Of a stretch of DNA of 57,958 nt, positions 35,205 through 43,024 are shown piece by piece (within the stretch, counting starts at the first letter, position 1; each line of letters opens with the position of its first letter). The notes beneath the pieces are model-generated. The model did not search any database. It saw only the letters and a program-made list of their open reading frames with translations, and had not been told where the DNA came from. The stretch is from Bordetella parapertussis. Lineage in GTDB: Bacteria; Pseudomonadota; Gammaproteobacteria; Burkholderiales; Burkholderiaceae_C. The DNA lies in the NCBI GenBank assembly GCA_945861305.1, contig CAMATW010000013.1, positions 1 to 57,958 on the forward strand, in the 5' to 3' direction. The translations under genes and the position numbers were made by a program.

Positions 35205-35400
35205 GCTTGGCGCAAAAACTGCTTTAGCACTAACTTCGCTGTGCAGACGTCAAACTTAAGCGGGGTTTTGGGTTCTCCTTGGGTGGTTTTTTAAGTGCTT
35301 TTCAATGCTTTTGAACAAATCTCAGTTTTAGGTTTTTTAGGCAAAAAAAAGCAATTCGGTCAAAAACTGTGGGTTTGTTGCCGAAACATTGGCAGTCACC
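35205..35400. other. AT-rich gap between pilin C and small-subunit genes
   Basis: Nearly 200 bp without a gene, with T- and A-runs (around 35286-35350). On the minus strand a weak TGCC/GGCA stem followed by a run of eight T (near 35343-35350) could be a partial terminator after pilin C, which would lower expression of the downstream genes. Not convincing enough to call a terminator. Confidence 0.4.
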
Positions 35401-36087
35401 TTAATTGAGTTTGAGCAAGAAAGGGAGGAAAACCGACACATTGCCGGCTGTCACATCCTGCGATCCAGGGTTGGTCGCTTGCAGTCTTGCAACTTCGTTC
35501 AACAAACTGCGTGACGCCACATAGCGAATGCCAAGCGTCAGGGTCTTGCCCCCTTCTTGGTCAAGCGCTTTGTTCAGGGTTTGGGGTTTGTTCAGGTCAA
35601 TGGGGATGAACACACCGGCTTCGTCTATCAAGCCCAGCTGAACAAACACGTTTTGGGCGGGGCGATTGCTGGCGCTGTTGCGCAGCAAACCTGTGCGGGG
35701 GGCGATGGAGGCCAAGTCGCTGTCAAACACCAACTTAAGGGCCAAAGAACCAAAATCTGCACCAACACATTTGGCATTGGGGTTGATTTTTCTTTGGTCA
35801 ACATTGAGGCTGAACTTGCTGACGGGGCCCAAGGAATCGGTGAGCAAAAGGGTGCTGCTCAGGGCAGATAAATTGACGATGTAGGGGGTGACCAATTGCT
35901 TGGACAACGCCAGTACGGGTGAGCACGGCTCATCAAGGACGAAACCCTCAATGTTCAGTGTGGCATCGGGCACGCCTGTAGACAATTGCGCCAATGCCCC
36001 GCAGGAAAACACCATAAGCCAAACCCCTGCACAAAATGCAGCTGTGTGGCTTGAAAGGCATTGCCAAAGTGGGGGGGAAGTCTTCAC
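35401..36087 (-). CDS. Fimbrial subunit (pilin C)
   Basis: 228 aa. It starts with GTG at 36087; the signal peptide has a hydrophobic core AAFCAGVWLMVFSCGALAQ. The mature protein begins DATLNIEGFVLDEPCSPVL, a pilin-type strand with a first Cys, and a second Cys occurs in AKCVGADFGSL. The C-terminus (VSVFLPFLLKLN) is a beta strand. No Shine-Dalgarno is visible and a hairpin at 36103-36137 lies just upstream, so translation may be low. Likely a minor pilin. Confidence 0.8.
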   Translation of the reverse strand: MKTSPPLWQCLSSHTAAFCAGVWLMVFSCGALAQLSTGVPDATLNIEGFVLDEPCSPVLALSKQLVTPYIVNLSALSSTLLLTDSLGPVSKFSLNVDQRKINPNAKCVGADFGSLALKLVFDSDLASIAPRTGLLRNSASNRPAQNVFVQLGLIDEAGVFIPIDLNKPQTLNKALDQEGGKTLTLGIRYVASRSLLNEVARLQATNPGSQDVTAGNVSVFLPFLLKLN

Positions 36088-36102
36088 ATTGTTTCACTTG
36101 GG

Positions 36103-36137
36103 CCCAAGAAGGCGCACTACTGCCGCGCGTTCTTGGG
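36103..36137 (-). promoter_or_regulatory. Intercistronic hairpin between pilin B and pilin C
   Basis: CCCAAGAA pairs with TTCTTGGG across 19 nt, extended by GCGC/GCGC after one G-G mismatch. The adjacent CTTGGGCCCAAG (36097-36108) is a perfect 12-bp palindrome sharing its left half. There is no U-run on the minus strand, so mRNA processing or stabilisation of the upstream pilin transcript is more likely than termination. Confidence 0.6.
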
Positions 36138-36154
36138 TTTTGGCTGATACAAAA

Positions 36155-36808
36155 TTACCTGTAGGCAACTGAGACAGTAAGGGTTGAGCTATAAGAACCA
36201 CTGGAGGGTTTCTGATTGGCGACAGGGTTGGCAAATTGAGCGCCCAAAGTAATTGCTGAAGCCGCCTGCGCTCTAAAAGGGGCTGATTGGCTGCTCACAA
36301 AGCTCCCCACTTCTGTCAATGCGATTTCGTTCGAGGGGGCAGAGGCCGAAGGGCCAACTCCGCCAGTAAGTCTAACGACTGCATTGGTACCACCATCGGC
36401 CAAGCCAACCATATTGCTTAAAAAAGTAGATGTGCCAATGGTGGTGATAAATCCAGTTTTCGAGGGAGCGATGGCCATGTCCCAGCCAGCTGTACCGTTG
36501 GTGAAAGTGCAAGCTGACCCGCCTCCAGGTGCGACAAGCTTAAATTCCAATTTTTGTATGGTGCCAAAAGTAGTACCAGCAGCCGCTGTGGCAAGGGGTG
36601 TTGTTAGTTGAACAGTACCGAGTGGCAATGTAAAACTTTTAGATTCGGTGGTTCCTGCTCCTACGTCCGAACTTAAGCCACAGGTTGAACCCTGTATGAG
36701 GCCAGAGATCGTGACTGTTTCAGCATTGGCGATGAGTTGGGTGGTGCCAAACGCCAGGAAGGCAGAAGTGGCGATGGCGATGCGTTGCAGTTTGTGTTTG
36801 TTTAGCAT
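36155..36808 (-). CDS. Fimbrial subunit (pilin B, probable major pilin)
   Basis: 217 aa. Signal peptide ends at LIANAE. Pilin traits are VTISGLIQGSTCGLSSD at the mature N-terminus, the disulfide partner in GGSACTFTNG, a Ser/Thr/Gly/Ala-rich body and a final strand STLTVSVAYR. A clear AGGAG ribosome binding site is present. The AT-rich 280-bp region upstream holds its own promoter, because a terminator separates it from pilin A. High Gly/Ala/Thr content and the strong ribosome binding site suggest a major pilin. Confidence 0.86.
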   Translation of the reverse strand: MLNKHKLQRIAIATSAFLAFGTTQLIANAETVTISGLIQGSTCGLSSDVGAGTTESKSFTLPLGTVQLTTPLATAAAGTTFGTIQKLEFKLVAPGGGSACTFTNGTAGWDMAIAPSKTGFITTIGTSTFLSNMVGLADGGTNAVVRLTGGVGPSASAPSNEIALTEVGSFVSSQSAPFRAQAASAITLGAQFANPVANQKPSSGSYSSTLTVSVAYR

Positions 36809-37036
36809 GATGAAAATCTCCTGTGATTGAACTTTGAGTGAAATGATGGATTTTTAACCTAATAGTTACAAATACCACAAAACGAATACTAGAGAATTCA
36901 AATATTAATTGCAACTGTAAGTAGTATTTTTTTAATTAAATATTAATTAAATAGTTATTTTTGTTGTTTTTAAGGTATCTAAGTACTCAATTTTGATGTG
37001 TTGAGTAGAAAGACTCTCCCAAGTCTTTGATGTGCA
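36809..37036 (-). promoter_or_regulatory. AT-rich upstream region of pilin B
   Basis: Very AT-rich, with TTAATTAAATATTAATTAAA stretches and, at 36952-36971, TAGTTATTTTTGTTGTTTTT, which recurs with one change upstream of pilin A. No single -35/-10 pair stands out. The composition suits H-NS-type silencing of a horizontally acquired locus (inference). Confidence 0.5.
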
Positions 37037-37037
37037 T

Positions 37038-37073
37038 AAAAAAAGTGCCGGCCAAGAGGCCCAGCACTTTTTT
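37038..37073 (-). terminator. Rho-independent terminator after pilin A
   Basis: GTGC(C)GGCC-AAGA-GGCC(CA)GCAC flanked by A-run and T-run, reading as a terminator on the minus strand 18 bp after the pilin A stop (and usable in the other direction). It separates pilin A from the rest of the locus. Confidence 0.88.
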
Positions 37074-37090
37074 AAAAGGGTTGAGGTTTT

Positions 37091-37780
37091 TTAGGGATAT
37101 TTGACAGACAAGGTGATGGGTGAAGAGAAACTGCCGGCTGTAGGAGTTCCATCGGGTTTGACGTACACAGCGCCAATGGCAAATCCCTTAAGGGCGCTTA
37201 ACGGTGATGAAGAAGTCAGTTGTGAGCCAAGGGTTCTGGTGATACTGGGTTCTACGTCTGAAGCATTGCTTGTATCTGCAATGCTCAAATCATCGATAAC
37301 TTTTGCTTTGAGTTGTATCAACACGTTGGTTCTGCTAGAAGTGCTGCCAGATTCAGCCGCAACTGAAGACAAATAAACTTTGTTATTCAGGGTTTTTGTG
37401 GTTTGAGAGTAAATTTCAAAATCCCAGGAGGACTTCCCCCCGTCCAGTGAGCATGATGAGTTGGCAACTGAGGTACCAAGACTCACGATGGTGAATTTGG
37501 CAGGCGTTGTAGTTAATTGATCTCCAGCATTCGTTAAAGTCTTTATGTCCGCAAGTTTGACGGGAGTTAATTTAAGCGTTGATGAGGAAGACGTTTGGGT
37601 GCCAGAAACGCTAGGTTCTTTGAAATAAACAACACATGTTGAGTCTGTCACCTCACCCTCTATCGTCAATATCCCTTTGCCATCTCCACCATCTTGGGCG
37701 AATGCAAGCGGATGACTACAACACAGCAAAGCCAAGAGGGTTGCGCTAAGAAGGCCTGGGATGGATGGGCGAGCGTTCAT
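37091..37780 (-). CDS. Fimbrial subunit (pilin A)
   Basis: About 229 aa from the ATG at 37780, which has an AAAGGAA ribosome binding site; the longer reading from 37819 is less likely. Signal peptide hydrophobic core LLSATLLALLCCSHPLAFA. The mature chain has GILTIEGEVTDSTCVVYFK, a partner Cys in SSCSLDGGKSSW, and the ending GSFSSPITLSVKYP, parallel to pilin B. It is Ser/Thr-rich. It has its own promoter region and terminator, so it can be made in excess or alternately with pilin B. Confidence 0.86.
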   Translation of the reverse strand: MNARPSIPGLLSATLLALLCCSHPLAFAQDGGDGKGILTIEGEVTDSTCVVYFKEPSVSGTQTSSSSTLKLTPVKLADIKTLTNAGDQLTTTPAKFTIVSLGTSVANSSCSLDGGKSSWDFEIYSQTTKTLNNKVYLSSVAAESGSTSSRTNVLIQLKAKVIDDLSIADTSNASDVEPSITRTLGSQLTSSSPLSALKGFAIGAVYVKPDGTPTAGSFSSPITLSVKYP

Positions 37781-37799
37781 GAAAATTCCTTTGTGAAAA

Positions 37800-37930
37800 G
37801 CAATCCTTATGAAATACAAGGATTTTTGTAATTAATGTTAGCTAATATATTAATTAAATTAAATATTTAGTATTAATAAATTTAAATTATTTTATTAAGT
37901 AGTAATTTTTGTTGTTTTTGTGTTGTACAT
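37800..37930 (-). promoter_or_regulatory. AT-rich upstream region of pilin A
   Basis: Extremely AT-rich (repeated TTAATTAAAT and ATTTAGTATTAAT words). TAGTAATTTTTGTTGTTTTT at 37900-37919 matches 36952-36971 at 19 of 20 bases and lies ~120 bp before the pilin A start, compared with ~144 bp for pilin B. Divergent from lgt, so it may also hold the lgt promoter. Confidence 0.55.
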
Positions 37931-37982
37931 GGCCATTTAGTATTAATTCAGTGCGATCTTTGCCTGCCCCACAATACGCACC

Positions 37983-38795
37983 ATGCTGATTCACCCCCAA
38001 TTCGACCCCGTGGCCTTGGCCATAGGCCCGCTGGCCGTGCATTGGTACGGCATTTCCTACCTTGCGGCTTTTGTGTTGTTTGTGTTGCTGGCGCGGCAAC
38101 GCCTGAACCACCCGCCTTACGCGGCCTTGCAAGCGCAGGGCTTGTGGTCGGTGCAAGACGTGGACGACCTGATGAGCTGGGGCGTGTTTGGCGTGGTCTT
38201 GGGAGGGCGCATTGGCTATTGCCTGTTTTATAAACCCGCTTATTACGCCGAGCACCCCCTAGAGGTGCTGTACGTGTGGCAAGGCGGCATGAGTTTTCAC
38301 GGCGGCATGTTGGGCGTGATCGCTGTCATGGCGCTGTTGGCGTGGAAGCGCGGTAGGCACTGGTTGCAAGTGACCGACTTCATCGCCCCTTGTGTGCCCA
38401 CAGGCTTGGCAGCGGGGCGGGTAGGCAATTTCATCAACGGCGAGTTGTGGGGACGTGCCGCCGATGTCAACCTGCCTTGGGCCATGGTGTTTCCGCAAAG
38501 TGGCAGCTTGCTGCCGCGCCACCCCTCGCAGATTTACCAATTTTTGCTAGAAGGCTTGCTGCTGTTTGCGGTGCTGTGGTGGCTGGCGCGTAAGCCGCGG
38601 CCGCTGGGCTGGGTGTCTGGCGCTTTCTTGGTTGGCTATGGCTTGCTGCGCTTTATCGCCGAGTATTTCCGCGAACCCGATGCCCACCTTGGCCTCTTGT
38701 CCTTAGGGCTGAGCATGGGGCAGTGGCTGTGTGTGCCTATGGTGTTCATAGGGCTTGCCATGATGCTGTGGTCACTTCGCAAAGCGACGAAGTAA
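37983..38795 (+). CDS. lgt: Prolipoprotein diacylglyceryl transferase
   Basis: 270 aa integral inner-membrane enzyme. The Lgt signature [14 protein letters not shown] is present, with [20 protein letters not shown] at the start, several membrane helices and the [12 protein letters not shown] segment. It moves diacylglycerol from phosphatidylglycerol to the lipobox Cys of prolipoproteins. The last codons (SLRKATK and stop) are encoded by the left end of a palindromic repeat, so the C-terminus has probably been altered by it. Confidence 0.96.
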   Translation: MLIHPQFDPVALAIGPLAVHWYGISYLAAFVLFVLLARQRLNHPPYAALQAQGLWSVQDVDDLMSWGVFGVVLGGRIGYCLFYKPAYYAEHPLEVLYVWQGGMSFHGGMLGVIAVMALLAWKRGRHWLQVTDFIAPCVPTGLAAGRVGNFINGELWGRAADVNLPWAMVFPQSGSLLPRHPSQIYQFLLEGLLLFAVLWWLARKPRPLGWVSGAFLVGYGLLRFIAEYFREPDAHLGLLSLGLSMGQWLCVPMVFIGLAMMLWSLRKATK

Positions 38796-38906
38796 TCCCC
38801 CCAGCCCCGCGCTGCAGGCTCGGCCTCGCCTCCATGCTTGCACAACGTCGGCTACGGCCGACCTGCACCACGCGGCTGGAGATTGCTTCGCTACGCTCGC
38901 AATGAC
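38771..38906 (+). repeat. Composite palindromic repeat, copy R5 (complete)
   Basis: Has both ends: a diverged GTCACTTCGC...GAAGTAATC on the left and GATTGCTTCGCTACGCTCGC AATGAC on the right. Inside, stems CCAGCC/GGCTGG and GCG/CGC enclose the core (GCAGG...CCTGC) with GTCGGC-TACG-GCCGAC. Compared with R1 the core is almost unchanged while the stem bases differ yet still pair. It covers the end and stop codon of lgt. Confidence 0.9.
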
Positions 38907-38932
38907 GTTGTAAGCGATGACAAAATGCAGCC

Positions 38933-40516
38933 ATGAACGCCAACCTCTACCTTGCCTTGCGCCAAGGATTTCCCCAAGACCTCGACACCCTCGCCATTGA
39001 AACCGACCAAGGGCTGCGCTACAGCTGGCGAGACTTGGAACGCGCCAGCGCCATGCTGGCCAATTGGCTTGACAGCTTGCAACTGCCCAAGGGCTCGCGG
39101 ATTGCGGTGCAGGTAGACAAGTCGGTGGAGGCGCTCATGCTGTACCTAGCCACACTAAGGGCAGGGCATGTGTTTTTGCCTTTGAACCCCGCTTACCAAA
39201 GCGCCGAATTGGATTACTTCATTGGCGACGCCGAACCCGCTGTGGTGGTCTGTACCCCCGCCAACTTTGGCTGGGTCAGCAAGCTGGCGTTTCAAAAGGG
39301 CACACGCTATGTGATGACGCTGGACGACCAACGCGGTGGCAGCTTGTTGCAACGCGCCGCTCACCACAGCGACCAGCACACGCCAGCTATGCGAAGCCAC
39401 GAAGAATTGGCCGCCATTTTGTACACCAGCGGCACCACGGGGCGCAGCAAGGGCGCGATGCTCAGCCACGCCAATTTGCAAAGCAGCGCCCAGTGCCTGC
39501 ACCACTATTGGGGCTTTGCTGGTAGCGATGTGCTGCTGCACGCCTTGCCCATCTTCCATGTGCATGGGCTGTTTGTGGCCATCCATGCGGCGCTGTTCAG
39601 TGGTTGCGCCATGCTTTGGCATGGCAAGTTCGAGCCTGCAAGAGTGTTGGCGGATTTGCCTCGTGCCACGGTGTTCATGGGCGTGCCCACCTTCTACACG
39701 CGTTTACTTGCCATGGCTGAACTTGGGCAGCAGGTCTGCGCCAACATGCGCCTTTTCGTTTCGGGTTCTGCGCCCATGTTGGTGGAGACCTTCGAGCAAT
39801 GGCAGCAACGCAGCGGCCACACGGTGCTAGAACGCTACGGCATGAGCGAAACGCTGATGCTCACCTCTAACCCGTATGCAACCGATGAGCGCTTCGGTGA
39901 TCCCGTCATTGCGAGGAGCGCAGCGACGAAGCAAGCTCCGGCAAAGCGCGTCGGCGGCAGCGTAGGTTTTCCGCTGCCGGGGGTGACGGTTCGCATTGCC
40001 AACAGCCAGCACCAAGAGGTGGCGTTGGGCGAGGTTGGCAGCATTCAGGTCAAGGGCGGGAATGTGTTTGTGGGCTATTGGCGCATGCCCGAGAAGACCG
40101 CGCAAGAGTTCACCTCGGACGGCTACTTCATCACCGGCGACATGGGCACCCGCGACGCGCAGGGCTATGTGCGCATCGTGGGGCGCAGCAAAGACCTCAT
40201 CATCAGCGGCGGCTTGAATGTGTACCCCGTGGAAATCGAGGATGCGCTCAACAACTTGCCCGGTGTCCTTGAGAGCGCCGTCGTGGGTGTGCCGCACCCC
40301 GACTTTGGCGAAGCGGGCTGCGCTTTTGTGCTGGCCAAGGTCGGTGTGACGTTGGACCCTGCCGCGTTGCTGCAAGCTTTGAAAGCGCAACTGGCCAACT
40401 TCAAGATTCCTAAGCAATGCGTGGTGCTGCCAGAGTTGCCGCGCAACGCCATGGGCAAGGTGCAAAAAAACGTGCTGCGTGATCAAGCCCTGTCATTGCG
40501 AAGCCCAAAGGGCTGA
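38933..40516 (+). CDS. Acyl-CoA ligase, malonyl-CoA synthetase (MatB)-like
   Basis: 527 aa adenylate-forming enzyme. P-loop AILYTSGTTGRSKGAMLSH, LPIFHVHGLFVAIHAALFSG, ERYGMSETLMLTSNPY, GYFITGDMGTRD and the catalytic-Lys region NAMGKVQKNVL are intact. The layout follows MatB, which makes malonyl- or methylmalonyl-CoA. About 20 residues (DPVIARSAATKQAPAKRVGG) after SNPYATDERFG have no counterpart in MatB and are encoded by a palindromic repeat read in frame. The C-terminus LSLRSPKG and stop also come from a repeat copy. The active site appears unharmed. Confidence 0.88.
   Translation: MNANLYLALRQGFPQDLDTLAIETDQGLRYSWRDLERASAMLANWLDSLQLPKGSRIAVQVDKSVEALMLYLATLRAGHVFLPLNPAYQSAELDYFIGDAEPAVVVCTPANFGWVSKLAFQKGTRYVMTLDDQRGGSLLQRAAHHSDQHTPAMRSHEELAAILYTSGTTGRSKGAMLSHANLQSSAQCLHHYWGFAGSDVLLHALPIFHVHGLFVAIHAALFSGCAMLWHGKFEPARVLADLPRATVFMGVPTFYTRLLAMAELGQQVCANMRLFVSGSAPMLVETFEQWQQRSGHTVLERYGMSETLMLTSNPYATDERFGDPVIARSAATKQAPAKRVGGSVGFPLPGVTVRIANSQHQEVALGEVGSIQVKGGNVFVGYWRMPEKTAQEFTSDGYFITGDMGTRDAQGYVRIVGRSKDLIISGGLNVYPVEIEDALNNLPGVLESAVVGVPHPDFGEAGCAFVLAKVGVTLDPAALLQALKAQLANFKIPKQCVVLPELPRNAMGKVQKNVLRDQALSLRSPKG
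39905..39937 (+). repeat. Short palindromic unit inside the ligase gene (R6)
   Basis: GTCATTGCGAGGAGCGCAGC then GACGAAGCAAGCT, subtype a, in frame within the coding sequence (read as VIARSAATKQA). It falls in a surface loop between the SNPY motif and VGFPLPGV. Confidence 0.88.
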
Positions 40517-40545
40517 AGCAATCCCTGTCATTGCTCGCAATGAAC
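40492..40545 (+). repeat. Short palindromic unit at the ligase 3' end (R7), plus partial inverted unit
   Basis: Subtype b (GTCATTGCGAAGCCCAAAGG then GCTGAAGCAATCCC) to 40525, followed by GTCATTG and CTCGCAATGA, a collapsed inverted unit. It provides the ligase stop codon and ends 4 bp before the mltB stop. Confidence 0.85.
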
Positions 40546-40549
40546 TAGC

Positions 40550-41680
40550 CTATTCAGCCAGCGCCTTTGCCACCGCTTCACCCAACTTGATGACGGCGAG
40601 GGCGTAGTAGCTGCTGCGGTTGTAGCGGGTGATGACAAAGAAGTTTTCTGTTCCCGCCACGTAAGAGGGCGCTTCGTCGGCGTTGAAGAGTTGCACTAAG
40701 GCCAATGGCTTGGCATAGCCAGAGGCGCCAACCACCTCCACGCCCTTGTCTTGCAGGTACGAAAGTGACCATGTGGGCACGATGTCAGGGGCCAAGAGCG
40801 CGGCCAAATCGGCGTCGTTGGCGTTGACTTTCACCTCGAAGTGGGTAGGCATACCGGTGTGCCAGCCATAGGCCTGAAAGTAATGCGCCACCGAGCCAAT
40901 CGCGTCCACGGGACTGCGCGACAAATCGATGCGTCCATCGCCATCAAAATCCACCGCGAATTTGGCAATACTCGAGGGCATGAACTGTGGCCAGCCGCTG
41001 GCACCAGCAAAACTGCCCAGCTGATTCTTCAAAGAAGACTGCCCGCGCAACTGCTGCAAGTGGTTGCCCAATTCGCTTTCAAAAAAAGCTTGGCGCTCGC
41101 TGGCATAAGGGTGATCTTTGGGAAAAGCAATGCTGAGTGTTGCCAAAGCGTCCAGTACTTTGAACTGGCCTTGGTGCTGACCAAAAAATGTTTCCACGCC
41201 CAACACACCTAGCACATAAGCGCTTGGTACGCCGTAGCTGGCTTCGGCGCGGTTGAGTTCTTCCGCGTATTTCTGCGCAAAGGCCACACCAGCTTGTATG
41301 CGCTGGGTTTGCAAAAATCTGGCTCTATAGGCTTGCCAGTTTTTGGCGGTGGGGGAGATGGGCGGCAAGACCATTTGCTGCACCTGAGGCAACAACCGAG
41401 CAGAGGCAATTTGCTGCTGCACCCAAGCCTTGGGCAGTTGGTGCTCTGCGCTCAGACGGCTTGCCAAGGCTTTTACCGTTGGGGTGTTGCCCAAGGCCTT
41501 GCCCAGCACCACCTTGGCTTTGGTTTTGACTTTGAGCGATTGGGTTTTCTTAAAGGTCTTGTGGCTCTTCTGGCTTGTAGTTGGCTGTGCTTTGGCAAGT
41601 GAGGGCGCAAACGCCAGCATTAAAAAAACACTCAAGCAAGTGGCAGAACTGTGTGAAAAAAGGGTGCGAAATACGATCAT
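40550..41680 (-). CDS. mltB: Lytic murein transglycosylase B
   Basis: 376 aa. Signal peptide core FLMLAFAPSLAKA; a basic linker; then the MltB catalytic domain with GVLGVETFFGQHQG (catalytic Glu), AGASGWPQFMPSSIAKFAVDFDGDG and SVAHYFQAYGWHTG. No lipobox is seen, so it is probably a soluble periplasmic MltB/SltB-type enzyme. It cleaves peptidoglycan glycan strands for wall turnover. Convergent with the ligase gene. Confidence 0.94.
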   Translation of the reverse strand: MIVFRTLFSHSSATCLSVFLMLAFAPSLAKAQPTTSQKSHKTFKKTQSLKVKTKAKVVLGKALGNTPTVKALASRLSAEHQLPKAWVQQQIASARLLPQVQQMVLPPISPTAKNWQAYRARFLQTQRIQAGVAFAQKYAEELNRAEASYGVPSAYVLGVLGVETFFGQHQGQFKVLDALATLSIAFPKDHPYASERQAFFESELGNHLQQLRGQSSLKNQLGSFAGASGWPQFMPSSIAKFAVDFDGDGRIDLSRSPVDAIGSVAHYFQAYGWHTGMPTHFEVKVNANDADLAALLAPDIVPTWSLSYLQDKGVEVVGASGYAKPLALVQLFNADEAPSYVAGTENFFVITRYNRSSYYALAVIKLGEAVAKALAE

Positions 41681-41735
41681 GGGTTTCGAGTGTAGCCAAG
41701 CCCGTGGTCACCCCCGCGTGTTAAGCTAATTTCAG

Positions 41736-42992
41736 ATGAATACCTTTCACGTTTTGCTCGCACCTTGGTTGCAAACCGAGGTTCAACCTTTGCTTCTAAA
41801 AGAGCTGGCCCTGCTGGCCTTGGCGCTCTTGCTGGCATGGTTTATCAGCTACCAACTCAGCCGTTTTGCCACCCATACCTCGGTGCTGTTTGGCCGTGGG
41901 GTGGTCGATGGCGTGTTGTTTCCGATGGCGGCTTTGGCCTTGGCCTATGTGGCGCAGGTGCTGTTTTTGAAACACCAAACCCCTTTGTTGTTCAAACTGG
42001 CGATTCCAGTGCTGTTGTCGCTAGCGCTGATTCGCCTGTGCGCTCGGGTATTGATGGCGGTGTTTCCGGTGTCGCCCTTGGCTCAACTGACTGAGCGTTT
42101 GATCTCTTGGCTGGCGTGGGGCGTAGCGGTGCTGTGGATCACCGACTTGCTGCCCTTGGTGGCGCAGGAGTTGGAGCAGATACAACTCAATTTCGGCAAA
42201 GTGCACTTAGACCTGCGCACCTTGCTCGAAGGCTTGTTGTCGTGCGGCTTGGTCTTGGTGCTCAGTTTGTGGCTGTCGGCAACCATTGAACAGCGGCTGT
42301 TGGCTAGCACCGTCAGCGATTTGTCGATGCGCAAAGTCGCGGCCAACCTGCTGCGGGCGGTTTTGCTCTTGGTCGGTTTGCTTTTCGCCTTGTCTGCAGT
42401 GGGGGTAGACCTGACGGCTTTGTCGGTCTTGGGTGGTGCGTTTGGCGTGGGGCTGGGCTTGGGTTTGCAAAAACTGGCTGCCAACTATGTCAGCGGTTTT
42501 GTGGTGCTGGTCGAGCGTTCGGTGCGCATTGGCGACTACATCAAGGTCGATGGCTTGGAAGGCCGAGTCACCGACATCAAAACCCGCTACACCTTGCTGC
42601 GCGACCCCAGTGGGCGCGAATCCATCATTCCCAACGAGATGCTGCTGACCCAGCGGGTCGACAACTTGTCGCTCAGTGACCCGCAAATCGCGGTCAATTG
42701 CACTTTTCCATTGGGTGTGGATGTCGACATCGAACAGGTGTTGAGTCTGCTCAGCCTTGCCGCATTGCAATGCGAGCGGGTGTTGCACGACCCGCCGCCG
42801 CAAGCGTTTTTAAGCAAAGTCGAGTCCGCTGGTTTGGAGTTCACCGTGGTGTCTTGGGTCAGTGACCCCGAGGCGGGGTATTTAATGACCCGCTCCCAAA
42901 TCAACACCGCTGTGATGCGGGCTTTGCGCCAAGCCGGCATCGAGCTGCCCAAAGCCCCGCAACAGGTTTTTTGGCGTGCCGCACCTCCTTGA
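41736..42992 (+). CDS. Small-conductance mechanosensitive channel (MscS family)
   Basis: 418 aa. Several N-terminal membrane helices precede the pore helix and beta domain: TALSVLGGAFGVGLGLGLQK, NYVSGFVVLVERSVRIGDYI, VDGLEGRVTDIKTRYTLLRD and IPNEMLLTQRVDNLS. The C-terminal alpha/beta domain ends near IELPKAPQQVFW. It opens under membrane tension to release solutes during osmotic downshift. It has more membrane segments than the minimal MscS (286 aa), so it belongs to an MscS-like subfamily. Confidence 0.93.
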   Translation: MNTFHVLLAPWLQTEVQPLLLKELALLALALLLAWFISYQLSRFATHTSVLFGRGVVDGVLFPMAALALAYVAQVLFLKHQTPLLFKLAIPVLLSLALIRLCARVLMAVFPVSPLAQLTERLISWLAWGVAVLWITDLLPLVAQELEQIQLNFGKVHLDLRTLLEGLLSCGLVLVLSLWLSATIEQRLLASTVSDLSMRKVAANLLRAVLLLVGLLFALSAVGVDLTALSVLGGAFGVGLGLGLQKLAANYVSGFVVLVERSVRIGDYIKVDGLEGRVTDIKTRYTLLRDPSGRESIIPNEMLLTQRVDNLSLSDPQIAVNCTFPLGVDVDIEQVLSLLSLAALQCERVLHDPPPQAFLSKVESAGLEFTVVSWVSDPEAGYLMTRSQINTAVMRALRQAGIELPKAPQQVFWRAAPP

Positions 42993-43024
42993 ATTCAAAA
43001 GACTTTTTCATTTTGGATATAAAA

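Noticed and set aside
34787..35230. In-frame N-terminal extension of the chaperone (406 codons in total)
   Set aside because: It crosses the small-subunit gene in another frame and would bury the signal peptide; the start at 34786 explains all features.
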